Shown piece after piece: positions 1 to 8,372 of a stretch of DNA of 64,000 nt. Both the position numbers and the translations under genes were made by a program. Below the pieces are notes generated by a model. The model saw only the letters and a list, made by a program, of their open reading frames with translations, did no database searches and had not been told where the DNA came from. Origin of the DNA: Mycolicibacterium confluentis (GTDB taxonomy: Bacteria; Actinomycetota; Actinomycetes; Mycobacteriales; Mycobacteriaceae). Position 1 is the stretch's first letter. Each line of letters opens with the position of its first letter. The stretch covers positions 124,001 to 188,000 of the forward strand of contig NZ_AP022612.1 of the NCBI RefSeq assembly GCF_010729895.1, read 5' to 3'.

Positions 1-526
1 CCTCGTGCACCGACCCGAAGTGGTGCAGGGTCGCGGCGTCCACGGTCGCGGCGGTGAAGAACAGTCGACGCATGAGGTGCTGGGGGACCAGGCGGGACAG
101 GTGCGTGGCAGCGCCGAGGGCGCCTCGTTCCACCTCGGGCAGACCGAATTTGGCGTCATCGGACGCGACGATCACGTCAGCGTTTCCGACAAGACCGATG
201 CCGCCTCCGACGCAGAAGCCGTTGACGGCGGCGACCACCGGGACCTCGCACTCGTAGACCGCCTTGAAGGCCGCGTAACAGCCGCGGTTGGCGTCGATGA
301 GCGCGGTGAAGCCCTCGGTGTTCTGCATCTCCTTGATGTCCACACCCGCGTTGAAGCCACGGCCCTCGGCCCGCAGGATCACCACGTGGGTGCTGCGGTC
401 GCGGCCCGCTGCGGTGATGGCGTCGGCGAGTTCGAACCAGCCGGCCGACGGGATGGCGTTGACCGGCGGGTAGTTGACGGTGACCGAGACGATGCCCGGT
501 TCGACTGTCGTGGTGGTGATCGTCAT
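1..526 (-). CDS. echA20: EchA20-like steroid ring D hydrolase (crotonase family), 3' end off window
   Basis: The reverse strand from ATG 524-526 to the window edge is open and encodes about 175 residues of a crotonase-fold protein. It opens MTITTTTVEPGIVSVTVNYP and carries GRGFNAGVDIKEM, VAAVNGFCVGGGIGLV (oxyanion-hole segment) and KFGLPEVERGALG. In mycobacteria EchA20 (Rv3550) opens ring D in the degradation of the C/D-ring propionate (HIEC-CoA to COCHEA-CoA). The identification rests on these motifs plus synteny: the next genes on the other strand match Rv3549c and Rv3548c, as in M. tuberculosis. A KstR2-type palindrome lies 31 bp upstream of the start. The C-terminus is missing only because the window ends. 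Another crotonase function is possible, but the context makes EchA20 the best call. Confidence 0.85.
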   Translation of the reverse strand, partial: MTITTTTVEPGIVSVTVNYPPVNAIPSAGWFELADAITAAGRDRSTHVVILRAEGRGFNAGVDIKEMQNTEGFTALIDANRGCYAAFKAVYECEVPVVAAVNGFCVGGGIGLVGNADVIVASDDAKFGLPEVERGALGAATHLSRLVPQHLMRRLFFTAATVDAATLHHFGSVHE

Positions 527-556
527 CGAGTCACTTCCTGGAGGGGTCGCTACCTA

Positions 557-570
557 AGCAAGCACTTGCT
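557..570. promoter_or_regulatory. KstR2 operator palindrome
   Basis: AGCAAGCACTTGCT fits the published KstR2 pattern AnCAAGnnCTTGnT and lies in the 59-bp gap between divergent echA20 and the first SDR gene. KstR2 is the TetR repressor of the C/D-ring genes and is released by HIP-CoA. A single site here would control both directions. Confidence 0.85.
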
Positions 571-585
571 TGGTACGCTAGCACA

Positions 586-1359
586 GTGACTGACGCGGCT
601 GGAATCAATCTGCAACTGGACGGTCGGGTGGTTCTGATCACCGGCGGCGTCCGCGGGGTCGGGGCCGGCATCAGCGCCGTCTTCGCCGGTCAGGGTGCCA
701 CCGTGGTGACGTGTGCACGTCGTCCGGTCGAGGGCCTGCCGTATGAATTCCACTCCTGCGACGTGCGCGACGACGATTCGGTCGCGGCGTTGATCGAGAC
801 CGTCGTGGCGACGCACGGCCGACTGGACGTCGTGGTGAACAATGCCGGCGGGTCGCCGTATGTGGCCGCATCCGAGGCGTCGGCCAAGTTCAGCACCAAG
901 ATCATCGAACTCAACCTGCTCGGTCCGCTCTCGGTTGCCCGGCACGCCAACGAGGTGATGCAGAAGCAGGACACCGGTGGGTCGATCATCAACATCTCGA
1001 GCGTCAGTGGTCGCAGGCCCACCCCCGGCACCGCGGCCTACGGTGCCGCCAAGGCCGGGGTGGACAGCCTCACCAGCACACTGGCCGTCGAATGGGCTCC
1101 CAAGGTCCGGGTGAACTCCGTCGTGGTCGGCATGGTCGAGACCGAGCAGTCCGAACTGTTCTACGGCGACGCCGACTCGATCGCCGCGATCTCCAAGAAT
1201 GTGCCGCTCGGCAGGCTGGCCACGCCGGCCGACGTCGGTTGGGCCGCAGCATTTCTCGCCTCGGGCGCGGCGTCCTACATCAGCGGTGCATCCCTCGAGG
1301 TGCACGGTGGCGGCGAACCGCCGCACTACCTTGCGACGACAACCGCAGACATCAAGTAA
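586..1359 (+). CDS. Short-chain dehydrogenase/reductase, Rv3549c-like
   Basis: A classical SDR of 257 aa starting at GTG 586. Visible are the cofactor loop [14 protein letters not shown] near residues 15-28, VVNNAGG (~85-91), the catalytic serine region NISSVSG (~137-143), and YGAAKAG holding the YxxxK pair (~152-158). By position next to echA20 it corresponds to Rv3549c of the KstR2 regulon, so a role in oxidoreduction of C/D-ring CoA intermediates is inferred. The exact substrate is not known to me. The GTG start lies 15 bp after the KstR2 box with no clear ribosome binding site, so a very short leader or leaderless transcript is possible. The next SDR follows after 14 bp and is almost certainly cotranscribed. 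Confidence 0.8.
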   Translation: MTDAAGINLQLDGRVVLITGGVRGVGAGISAVFAGQGATVVTCARRPVEGLPYEFHSCDVRDDDSVAALIETVVATHGRLDVVVNNAGGSPYVAASEASAKFSTKIIELNLLGPLSVARHANEVMQKQDTGGSIINISSVSGRRPTPGTAAYGAAKAGVDSLTSTLAVEWAPKVRVNSVVVGMVETEQSELFYGDADSIAAISKNVPLGRLATPADVGWAAAFLASGAASYISGASLEVHGGGEPPHYLATTTADIK

Positions 1360-1373
1360 GGAGACACACTCAC

Positions 1374-2279
1374 ATGGGACTTCTCGACGGCCGCGTGGTC
1401 ATCGTCACGGGCGCCGGTGGCGGCATCGGGCGCGCGCACGCGCTCGCGTTCGCCGCTGAAGGTGCCCGAGTCGTGGTCAACGACATCGGCGTGGGCCTGG
1501 ACGGGTCGCCCGCGGGCGGCGGCAGCGCCGCGCAGGGTGTTGTGGACGAGATCGTCGCTGCGGGTGGTGAAGCCGTCGCCAACGGTTCTAACGTCGCCGA
1601 CTGGGGGCAGGCCGAGGCGTTGATTCAGACCGCGGTGGACACCTTCGGTGGATTGGACGTTCTGGTCAACAACGCAGGCATCGTGCGGGACCGGATGTTC
1701 GCCAACACCTCCGAGGAGGAGTTCGACGCCGTCACCGCTGTGCACCTCAAGGGGCACTTCGCCACCATGAAGCACGCCGCGGCCTACTGGCGCGCTCAGT
1801 CGAAGGCGGGCCACACCGTTGACGCCCGAATCATCAACACCAGTTCGGGCGCGGGCCTGCAGGGCAGCGTCGGACAGGCGAACTACAGCGCGGCCAAGGC
1901 CGGCATCGCGGCTCTGACTCTGGTGGCCGCGGCCGAGATGGGGCGCTACGGCGTCAGCGTCAACGCCATCGCGCCGTCGGCGCGCACCCGCATGACGGAG
2001 ACGGTCTTCGCCGACATGATGGCGACGCAGGGTGCGGATTTCGATGCCATGGCGCCGGAGAATGTCTCGCCGCTCGTGGTGTGGCTCGGCAGCGTCGAAT
2101 CTCGTGATGTCACCGGCCAGGTGTTCGAGGTCGAGGGCGGCAAGATCCGAGTGGCCGAGGGTTGGGCGCACGGCCCGCAGATCGACAAGGGTGCCCGCTG
2201 GGATCCGGCCGAACTGGGTCCGGTGGTCACCGATCTGCTGGCCAAGGCGAGGCCCGCGGTCCCCGTGTACGGCGCATAA
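1374..2279 (+). CDS. Short-chain dehydrogenase/reductase, Rv3548c-like
   Basis: A 301-aa SDR with an extended N-terminal half. It resembles the (3R)-hydroxyacyl-CoA dehydrogenase domain of peroxisomal multifunctional enzyme (17beta-HSD4 type). Motifs: VIVTGAGGGIGRAHAL (~8-23), VVNDIGVGLDGS (acidic residue typical of NAD preference), LVNNAGIVRDRMF, NTSSGAGLQGSVGQANYSAAKAG with catalytic Ser/Tyr/Lys. The start at ATG 1374 has a good ribosome binding site (AAGGAG at 1357-1362) overlapping the stop of the upstream SDR, which implies translational coupling. It matches Rv3548c in position and length. An acyl-CoA hydroxyl oxidation step in C/D-ring breakdown is inferred, not shown. Confidence 0.8.
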   Translation: MGLLDGRVVIVTGAGGGIGRAHALAFAAEGARVVVNDIGVGLDGSPAGGGSAAQGVVDEIVAAGGEAVANGSNVADWGQAEALIQTAVDTFGGLDVLVNNAGIVRDRMFANTSEEEFDAVTAVHLKGHFATMKHAAAYWRAQSKAGHTVDARIINTSSGAGLQGSVGQANYSAAKAGIAALTLVAAAEMGRYGVSVNAIAPSARTRMTETVFADMMATQGADFDAMAPENVSPLVVWLGSVESRDVTGQVFEVEGGKIRVAEGWAHGPQIDKGARWDPAELGPVVTDLLAKARPAVPVYGA

Positions 2280-2309
2280 CTCGCTCGGCACTCCTCAACG
2301 ACGAAGCCA

Positions 2310-2337
2310 TCGGCCCCCTTGTCATCAAGGGGGCCGA
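2310..2337 (+). terminator. Rho-independent-like terminator after the SDR pair
   Basis: A perfect 12-bp stem TCGGCCCCCTTG / CAAGGGGGCCGA with a TCAT loop, followed by GGCTTTTC. It lies 30 bp after the stop of the second SDR and closes the KstR2-controlled unit. Confidence 0.85.
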
Positions 2338-2377
2338 GGCTTTTCTGCGACGCATAGGTCAGCAGGCGCGCTCTAGG

Positions 2378-2391
2378 TGATCATGCGATCA
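2378..2391. promoter_or_regulatory. Possible operator palindrome upstream of third SDR
   Basis: TGATCATGCGATCA has 5-bp inverted arms and lies about 100 bp before the third SDR gene, in an otherwise non-coding 212-bp gap. It does not match the KstR or KstR2 patterns. The regulator is unknown. Confidence 0.3.
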
Positions 2392-2491
2392 TGTCAAGTG
2401 ACCAACTTTGGGATTGGTGGAGAACAGGCCGTCCCAGGGGGTGGGTGCGGTCCGCTTGCACCCATCTCACCAGCAGAAATGGAGCACCAAG

Positions 2492-3262
2492 TTGTTTGAA
2501 GACCTCGCCAACAAAACAGCCCTGATCTCCGGCGGCGCCCGCGGGCAGGGCGCGTCCCATGCGCGCGAACTCGCTGCGCTCGGGGTCAACGTCGTGATCA
2601 CCGACATCCGTGACGAGCTCGGCGCGGCCGTGGCCGAGGAGATCGTGAGCGCAGGCCAGAAGGCGACGTACCTCCACCTCGATGTTCGTTCGAGTGCGGA
2701 CTGGGCGAGCGCGGTCGAGGCGGCGGAGAAGCAGTACGGTTCCGTGGACATCCTGGTCAACAACGCAGGTGTGGTGCAGTGCGCCCCCGTCGATCTGCTC
2801 AGCGACGAGGACTGGGACGAGGTCATCGGCATCAACCTGGCCGGCGTGTTCCGCGGTATGCGGGCGGTCATCCCGGCAATGCGGCGTGCTGGCGGCGGCG
2901 CGATCGTCAACATCTCGTCGGTGTTCGGCGTCAAGGGAACCTGGGGTTACGCCGGCTATGTCGCCAGCAAGGCGGGCGTTGCCGGAATCACCAAGTCCGC
3001 GGCGCTGACGTACGCCGCGGACAACATTCGTGTCAACGCCATCGCCCCCTCCTCCGTCGACACGCCGATGCTCGACGAAGAGAAGGTGATCATGGCCGAG
3101 AATCCGTACTTCGACTTCGACGAATGGATGGCCAGCCAGCCGATCCCACGGATCGCGCAGCCGCAGGAGGTCACCGACCTGCTGGTCTACCTGGTCTCAG
3201 ACCGCTCCCGTTACTGCACCGGCGGCATCTACCCGATCGACGGCGGGATCCTCGCGGGCTGA
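2492..3262 (+). CDS. Short-chain dehydrogenase/reductase of unknown substrate
   Basis: A 256-aa classical SDR, close in pattern to 3-alpha/20-beta-hydroxysteroid dehydrogenase and FabG-like proteins. Motifs: ALISGGARGQGASHAREL (~9-26), DIRDELG (acidic, suggesting NAD), LVNNAGV, NISSVFG and YAGYVASKAG with the YxxxK motif. A TTG start at 2492 is chosen because the family's N-terminus (LFEDLANKTALISGG) begins there and GGAG lies at 2481-2484. An ATG 28 codons upstream would add sequence with no SDR character. The gene has its own upstream gap and is separated from the Rv3548c-like gene by a terminator, so it is a separate unit. I do not recall an equivalent at this spot in M. tuberculosis. A steroid substrate is suggested only by the neighbourhood. 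Confidence 0.7.
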   Translation: MFEDLANKTALISGGARGQGASHARELAALGVNVVITDIRDELGAAVAEEIVSAGQKATYLHLDVRSSADWASAVEAAEKQYGSVDILVNNAGVVQCAPVDLLSDEDWDEVIGINLAGVFRGMRAVIPAMRRAGGGAIVNISSVFGVKGTWGYAGYVASKAGVAGITKSAALTYAADNIRVNAIAPSSVDTPMLDEEKVIMAENPYFDFDEWMASQPIPRIAQPQEVTDLLVYLVSDRSRYCTGGIYPIDGGILAG

Positions 3263-3288
3263 GAGACTCACGCGAGCCGGAAAGGCAA

Positions 3289-3316
3289 TCGGCCCCCTCG
3301 ATGACGAGGGGGCCGA
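3289..3316. terminator. Bidirectional terminator between convergent genes
   Basis: A perfect 12-bp stem TCGGCCCCCTCG / CGAGGGGGCCGA with an ATGA loop, between the convergent third SDR and the histidine phosphatase. It is nearly the same design as the 2310 terminator. Confidence 0.8.
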
Positions 3317-3340
3317 CGCGCTTCGTGGTGGCTTACGTCC

Positions 3341-4681
3341 TCAGGCGGCGTCCCTGGCAGAGGCGTCGCCGCCGTTGCTGCCGGAGTTGGCCGTCTTGTC
3401 GAGGTTCCTGCTGATGCCGTCGCGCGCGTCCGTGAGCGACTGCTTGACGTTGTCGCGAATCTCGTTGACCGAGGCGCGAATCCGATCCCGCTGGGCGGTC
3501 CGCTTCGCGTCGGCCTCGGCCTTGCGCTCGGCGCGCTTGGCCGCGAACTCCGACCGTGCGGCATCCAACTCCTTGGCGATGCTGGTCCGGGCTTCTCTGG
3601 CAGTGGTCAGCGTATCCTCCACGGGCGCAGTCGATCTGGTGGTCAGGGTGGCTGCCGGCGACTGCGGGACGAAGTGCCTGCGGATCTCGTCGAGGGTGTC
3701 GGTGATCGAATCCTTGACGAACTTCACTGTCGCATCGCCGACGTCGCGGACGCCTTGGGCCGCGGTCTCGGCGATTGCCTTGCCGTCGAGATCGAACACC
3801 GGCTGGCGCATGTTGTAGAGCGCGGTCTGTGGGGCGACGATCAGATCCCGCACGTTGACCAGCATCTTGGTCAGGTAATTGGCCTCGCCGACCTCCTGCC
3901 CCGCCCAGCTCTTCAGCGTCCAGCCACCTTCGCCGTTCTTCTCAACCACGACGATGTCGGTGTTCTTCAGCGAGTGTGTGAAGAACAGACCCAGGTTGGG
4001 ATTGTCGACGTTCATCAGGGTCCAGGCCATGATCGTCAGGCCGTGGGAGAAGGCCGCGGCGTTGATCTGGCCGTCGTTGTTGACGTCGCCGTCTTCGCCC
4101 ATCTGCTCGAGTGCGGCGTCGACGCGGGCGTCGAACTCGTTGCCGTCCTCGGCGCCCGGGATGCGCAGGAACCGCAGGCCCAGGGCCCAGCCCAGGGGCA
4201 TGAGACCGTAGACCACGCGGCCGATGCCGCTCACCTGCGAGGTGTTCTCGAAGATTCCGGCGTAGATCTCCTGGATTCCCGCCGGTGATTGCGGATCGAG
4301 AGGATTGAATCGGCCGATCATGACGGGGGTCTTACCCAGCTCGTCCGCCAGGGGAGCCGCGGTCTGCTGGGTGCGAATCATGGTGGAGACGTAGAGATTG
4401 TCGAAGGTCAGCGGATTGATGCCCTGTCCTTGGAGCTTGTCCGACACGGCTAGAGCCTGCTCCTGGCCCGTCGGAGTCAGTCCCGGGCCCGGAACGGTGG
4501 TGCTGATGTAGTCCGAGACGTTGCCCTCTGATTCGCCGTGCCTGATGAACGTCACGGTCATGGCACCTGCCGGGATTGCCGCCAGGACCACCAGGGTAAT
4601 CGCCGTCAGCGTCGCCAATACGGCTGTACGGGCAGTGCGACGGCCCGGTTTCGGCTGGTCGTGCATCAATTCTCCATCCAC
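3341..4681 (-). CDS. Membrane-anchored or secreted histidine phosphatase-superfamily protein
   Basis: A 446-aa protein. A hydrophobic segment at about 19-40 (VLATLTAITLVVLAAIPAGA) acts as a signal peptide or N-terminal anchor. The catalytic RHGES of the histidine phosphatase (phosphoglycerate mutase-like) superfamily follows at 47-51, with the second histidine in AFSHG at about 213. Just before it, DVNNDGQIN (199-207) looks like a dockerin/EF-hand calcium loop. After about residue 330 the chain becomes Ala/Arg/Glu/Lys-rich and probably helical (330-430), unusual for this superfamily and perhaps for cell-envelope contact. A second ATG five codons downstream is an equally possible start. It is monocistronic, with terminators on both sides. 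The substrate is unknown and no link to steroid breakdown is visible. Confidence 0.75.
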   Translation of the reverse strand: MDGELMHDQPKPGRRTARTAVLATLTAITLVVLAAIPAGAMTVTFIRHGESEGNVSDYISTTVPGPGLTPTGQEQALAVSDKLQGQGINPLTFDNLYVSTMIRTQQTAAPLADELGKTPVMIGRFNPLDPQSPAGIQEIYAGIFENTSQVSGIGRVVYGLMPLGWALGLRFLRIPGAEDGNEFDARVDAALEQMGEDGDVNNDGQINAAAFSHGLTIMAWTLMNVDNPNLGLFFTHSLKNTDIVVVEKNGEGGWTLKSWAGQEVGEANYLTKMLVNVRDLIVAPQTALYNMRQPVFDLDGKAIAETAAQGVRDVGDATVKFVKDSITDTLDEIRRHFVPQSPAATLTTRSTAPVEDTLTTAREARTSIAKELDAARSEFAAKRAERKAEADAKRTAQRDRIRASVNEIRDNVKQSLTDARDGISRNLDKTANSGSNGGDASARDAA

Positions 4682-4823
4682 TACGTCCCCCGATATGCGT
4701 CAGCTCACACAGGCCTGCTGGGTGTGCGCTGGATCACTGTACAAGATCGGAGAAGTGTCCTGTATCGGGGTGGTGAATCGGCGCCCATCGACCGGCTAAG
4801 TGGGAGGAGCTGCCACAAAAGAA

Positions 4824-4856
4824 CGGTCCCCCTTGATGTTTCACCAAGGGGGACCG
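4824..4856 (-). terminator. Terminator of the fadA5-SnoaL-ddn operon
   Basis: A 12-bp stem CGGTCCCCCTTG / CAAGGGGGACCG with a 9-nt loop. On the minus strand it is followed by TTCTTTTG, as expected for a terminator of the leftward operon ending at 4873. Confidence 0.8.
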
Positions 4857-4872
4857 GAAAGCGGGATGTGAC

Positions 4873-5352
4873 TCAGGCAGGATCGCAGATGACGATCGGA
4901 ATCCTGCGGTCCGTGTAGGACCGGTAGTTGACGAAGTCGGGGTACATCGCGTCCAGCTTGGGCCAGTACTCGTCGCGTTCGGCGTCGGTGGCGTCGCGGG
5001 CCACAAGTTCGAGCTTGTCGCTCTTCGTCTGGAACGTGATGTTGGGGTTGGCCTGGAGGTTGAGGTACCACATCGGATTGGTGGCCCGGCCACCCTGGGA
5101 TGCGACCAGGACGATGCGCCGGCCCTCCTGCAGGAACAGCAGTGGACTGTCGCGCGGTTCGCCGGACTTGCGTCCGATCGTGGTGAGGATTCCGACCTCG
5201 GCCCCGCGCAGGAACTTGTTCGCGAACTTGCCGTTGGTTTTCTTGAACAGGAAGGTCTGGATGCGTGACATCCATTTGATGGCCGTGCCTGTGGATTTCG
5301 CGTTCAGACGCTCGACCTGCTTGGCGCTGAGCGGGCGGGGTGTATCGGCCAT
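4873..5352 (-). CDS. ddn: Ddn-like F420-dependent nitroreductase/quinone reductase
   Basis: A 159-aa protein of the DUF385/Ddn family, split beta-barrel enzymes that use reduced deazaflavin F420. Recognisable stretches are IKWMSRIQTFLFK, VGILTTIGRKSGEPRDSPL, NPMWYLNLQANPNI and ELVARDATDAERDEYWPKL followed by MYPDFVNYRSYTDRRIPIV. These line up well with M. tuberculosis Rv3547 (Ddn), whose natural substrate is thought to be menaquinone and which activates pretomanid-type nitroimidazoles. It lies last in the fadA5 operon, 8 bp after the SnoaL-like gene, whereas in M. tuberculosis ddn lies directly next to fadA5. Whether it acts on steroid quinones or methides is inference only. Confidence 0.85.
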   Translation of the reverse strand: MADTPRPLSAKQVERLNAKSTGTAIKWMSRIQTFLFKKTNGKFANKFLRGAEVGILTTIGRKSGEPRDSPLLFLQEGRRIVLVASQGGRATNPMWYLNLQANPNITFQTKSDKLELVARDATDAERDEYWPKLDAMYPDFVNYRSYTDRRIPIVICDPA

Positions 5353-5360
5353 GGCGAAAC

Positions 5361-5747
5361 CTAACGTGTGATGAACGGGCGGACTTTCGCGCGGATGTGG
5401 TGGATCTGTGCCGCCTCGCCCGAGGCAGGGATCAAGAACACCTCGTCGACCCGCGCGCCCACCTTACGTCCGGCGAGCGACGGTTTGGTCTTCAATTCGA
5501 ATTTCGCGCGCACCTCGTCACCGGACACCGTGAACTCCGGCGCGCTCACGGATTCGATCACCCGGTACTGCGGGCCGCCGTTCAGGCTGCGGCGTAGGTG
5601 ACTCCCCGAGAATCCGGTCTTGACGCCGAACTCGATGCGTTCGCAACCGGGCGCGAACGGCACATCGTCTGCCTGGTGACTGGCCAGAGCTTCGATGTAC
5701 GAGCGCGCCGCGGCAATGCGTTCGGCATCGGAAACGGCGGCGGACAT
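5361..5747 (-). CDS. SnoaL-like (NTF2-fold, DUF8021-type) protein in the fadA5 operon
   Basis: A 128-aa protein starting MSAAVSDAERIAAARSYIEA, with the alpha+beta cone-like pattern of SnoaL/NTF2 proteins. A helix is followed by FAPGCERIEFGVKTGFSG and then beta strands ending QIHHIRAKVRPF. The start ATG (5745-5747) lies one base from the fadA5 stop, so the two are translationally coupled. Proteins of this fold act as isomerases, hydratases or cyclases on polycyclic substrates (ketosteroid isomerase has the same fold). I cannot see enough conserved acid/Tyr residues to claim isomerase activity. KstR control through the fadA5 promoter suggests a role in steroid side-chain metabolism. Confidence 0.65.
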   Translation of the reverse strand: MSAAVSDAERIAAARSYIEALASHQADDVPFAPGCERIEFGVKTGFSGSHLRRSLNGGPQYRVIESVSAPEFTVSGDEVRAKFELKTKPSLAGRKVGARVDEVFLIPASGEAAQIHHIRAKVRPFITR

Positions 5748-5748
5748 G

Positions 5749-6921
<1,173 letters not shown>

Positions 6922-6922
6922 C

Positions 6923-6936
6923 TAGAACACGTTTCA
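6923..6936. promoter_or_regulatory. KstR operator between fadA5 and cyp125
   Basis: TAGAACACGTTTCA fits the KstR pattern tnnAACnnGTTnna. It lies 10 bp from the fadA5 start and 150 bp from cyp125, in the divergent intergenic region. KstR represses the side-chain and A/B-ring genes and is released by 3-oxo-cholestenoyl-CoA. Confidence 0.85.
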
Positions 6937-7086
6937 TTACTCTGACAAGCGACGATGCGACACTGCCTTTGATCTGCGGTCGAGCCGTGTTTCAATGGTC
7001 GCAATCGGAACTAGACCACGTCGTATCAGGTGGCATCGGCCGCAGAGACGGCCCTTTCACGCCACCAGCGGACACGAGGAGTGCAC

Positions 7087-8337
7087 ATGGCCAGCCCGAA
7101 CATCCCCAGCGACTTCGACCCACTCGACGCCAACCTCAACCTTGAGCGCCTGCCGGTCGAGGAACTCGCCGAACTGCGTAAGTCTGAGCCTGTCCACTGG
7201 GTCGACGTGCCCGGCGGAACCGGCGGCTTCGGCGACCCGGGCTACTGGATCGTCACCAGGCATGCCGACGTCAAAGAGGTGTCCAAGAACAGCGAGGTCT
7301 TCGGCAGCTCGCCCGACGGTGCCATCCCGGTGTGGCCGCAGGAGATGACGCGCGAGGCCATCGACCTGCAGAAGGCCGTGCTGCTGAACATGGACGCCCC
7401 GCAGCACACCCGGCTGCGCAAGATCATCTCCCGTGGGTTCACCCCGCGCGCAGTCGGACGCATCGAGGACGAACTGCGGGCCCGCGCCCGCAGGATCGCC
7501 GAAACCGCCCTGGCTCAGGGCTCCGGCGACTTCGTCGAGCAGGTCGCCAGCGAACTGCCGCTGCAGGCCATCGCCGACCTGCTCGGGGTGCCGCAGGAGG
7601 ACCGCGACAAGCTGTTCCGCTGGTCCAACGAGATGACGGCCGGCGAGGATCCCGAGTACGCCGACATCGATCCGGCCATGTCGTCGTTTGAGCTCATCAC
7701 CTATGCCATGAAGATGGCCGAGGAACGGGCCAAGAACCCGACCGAGGACATCGTCACCAAGCTCATCGAGGCCGACATCGACGGTGAGAAGCTCTCCGAC
7801 GACGAATTCGGCTTCTTCGTCATCATGCTGGCGGTCGCCGGTAATGAGACGACCCGCAACTCGACCACCCACGGCATGATCGCCTTCATGGAGAACCCGG
7901 ACCAGTGGGAGCTCTACAAGAAGGAACGGCCGACCACCGCGGCCGACGAGATCGTCCGCTGGGCCACCCCGGTCTCGGCATTCCAGCGCACCGCCCTGGA
8001 GGACACTGAACTCGGTGGCGTGCAGATCAAGAAGGGGCAGCGTGTGGTGCTGTCCTACCGGTCGGCCAACTTCGACGAAGAGGTCTTCGAGGACCCGCAC
8101 ACCTTCAACATCCTGCGTGACCCGAATCCGCATGTCGGATTCGGTGGCACGGGCGCGCACTACTGCATCGGCGCCAACCTGGCCCGGATGACGATCAACC
8201 TGATCTTCAATGCGATCGCCGACGTGATGCCCGACCTCACGCCGATCGGGGACCCTGAGCGACTGAAGTCCGGCTGGCTCAACGGGATCAAGCACTGGCA
8301 GATGGATTACACGGGCAAGACTGCCGCCGCGCAGTAA
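7087..8337 (+). CDS. cyp125: Steroid C26/27-monooxygenase, cytochrome P450 Cyp125
   Basis: A 416-aa P450 nearly collinear with M. tuberculosis Cyp125 (Rv3545c). It hydroxylates and further oxidises the terminal carbon of the cholesterol or cholestenone side chain, the entry step for CoA activation. Key features: I-helix AGNETTRN (~256-263), the ExxR region around ERPTTAADEIVRWATP, and the heme loop FGGTGAHYCIGANLAR with the cysteine ligand (~352-367). The ATG at 7087 is preferred over one 19 codons upstream because of GAGGAG at 7076-7081 and because SPNIPSDFDPLDANLNLERLP matches the family N-terminus. It heads a six-gene operon, with chsE1 35 bp downstream. Confidence 0.95.
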   Translation: MASPNIPSDFDPLDANLNLERLPVEELAELRKSEPVHWVDVPGGTGGFGDPGYWIVTRHADVKEVSKNSEVFGSSPDGAIPVWPQEMTREAIDLQKAVLLNMDAPQHTRLRKIISRGFTPRAVGRIEDELRARARRIAETALAQGSGDFVEQVASELPLQAIADLLGVPQEDRDKLFRWSNEMTAGEDPEYADIDPAMSSFELITYAMKMAEERAKNPTEDIVTKLIEADIDGEKLSDDEFGFFVIMLAVAGNETTRNSTTHGMIAFMENPDQWELYKKERPTTAADEIVRWATPVSAFQRTALEDTELGGVQIKKGQRVVLSYRSANFDEEVFEDPHTFNILRDPNPHVGFGGTGAHYCIGANLARMTINLIFNAIADVMPDLTPIGDPERLKSGWLNGIKHWQMDYTGKTAAAQ

Positions 8338-8372
8338 TCTCTGCACCGGCGAACGAATCAAGGAGGATTCGG

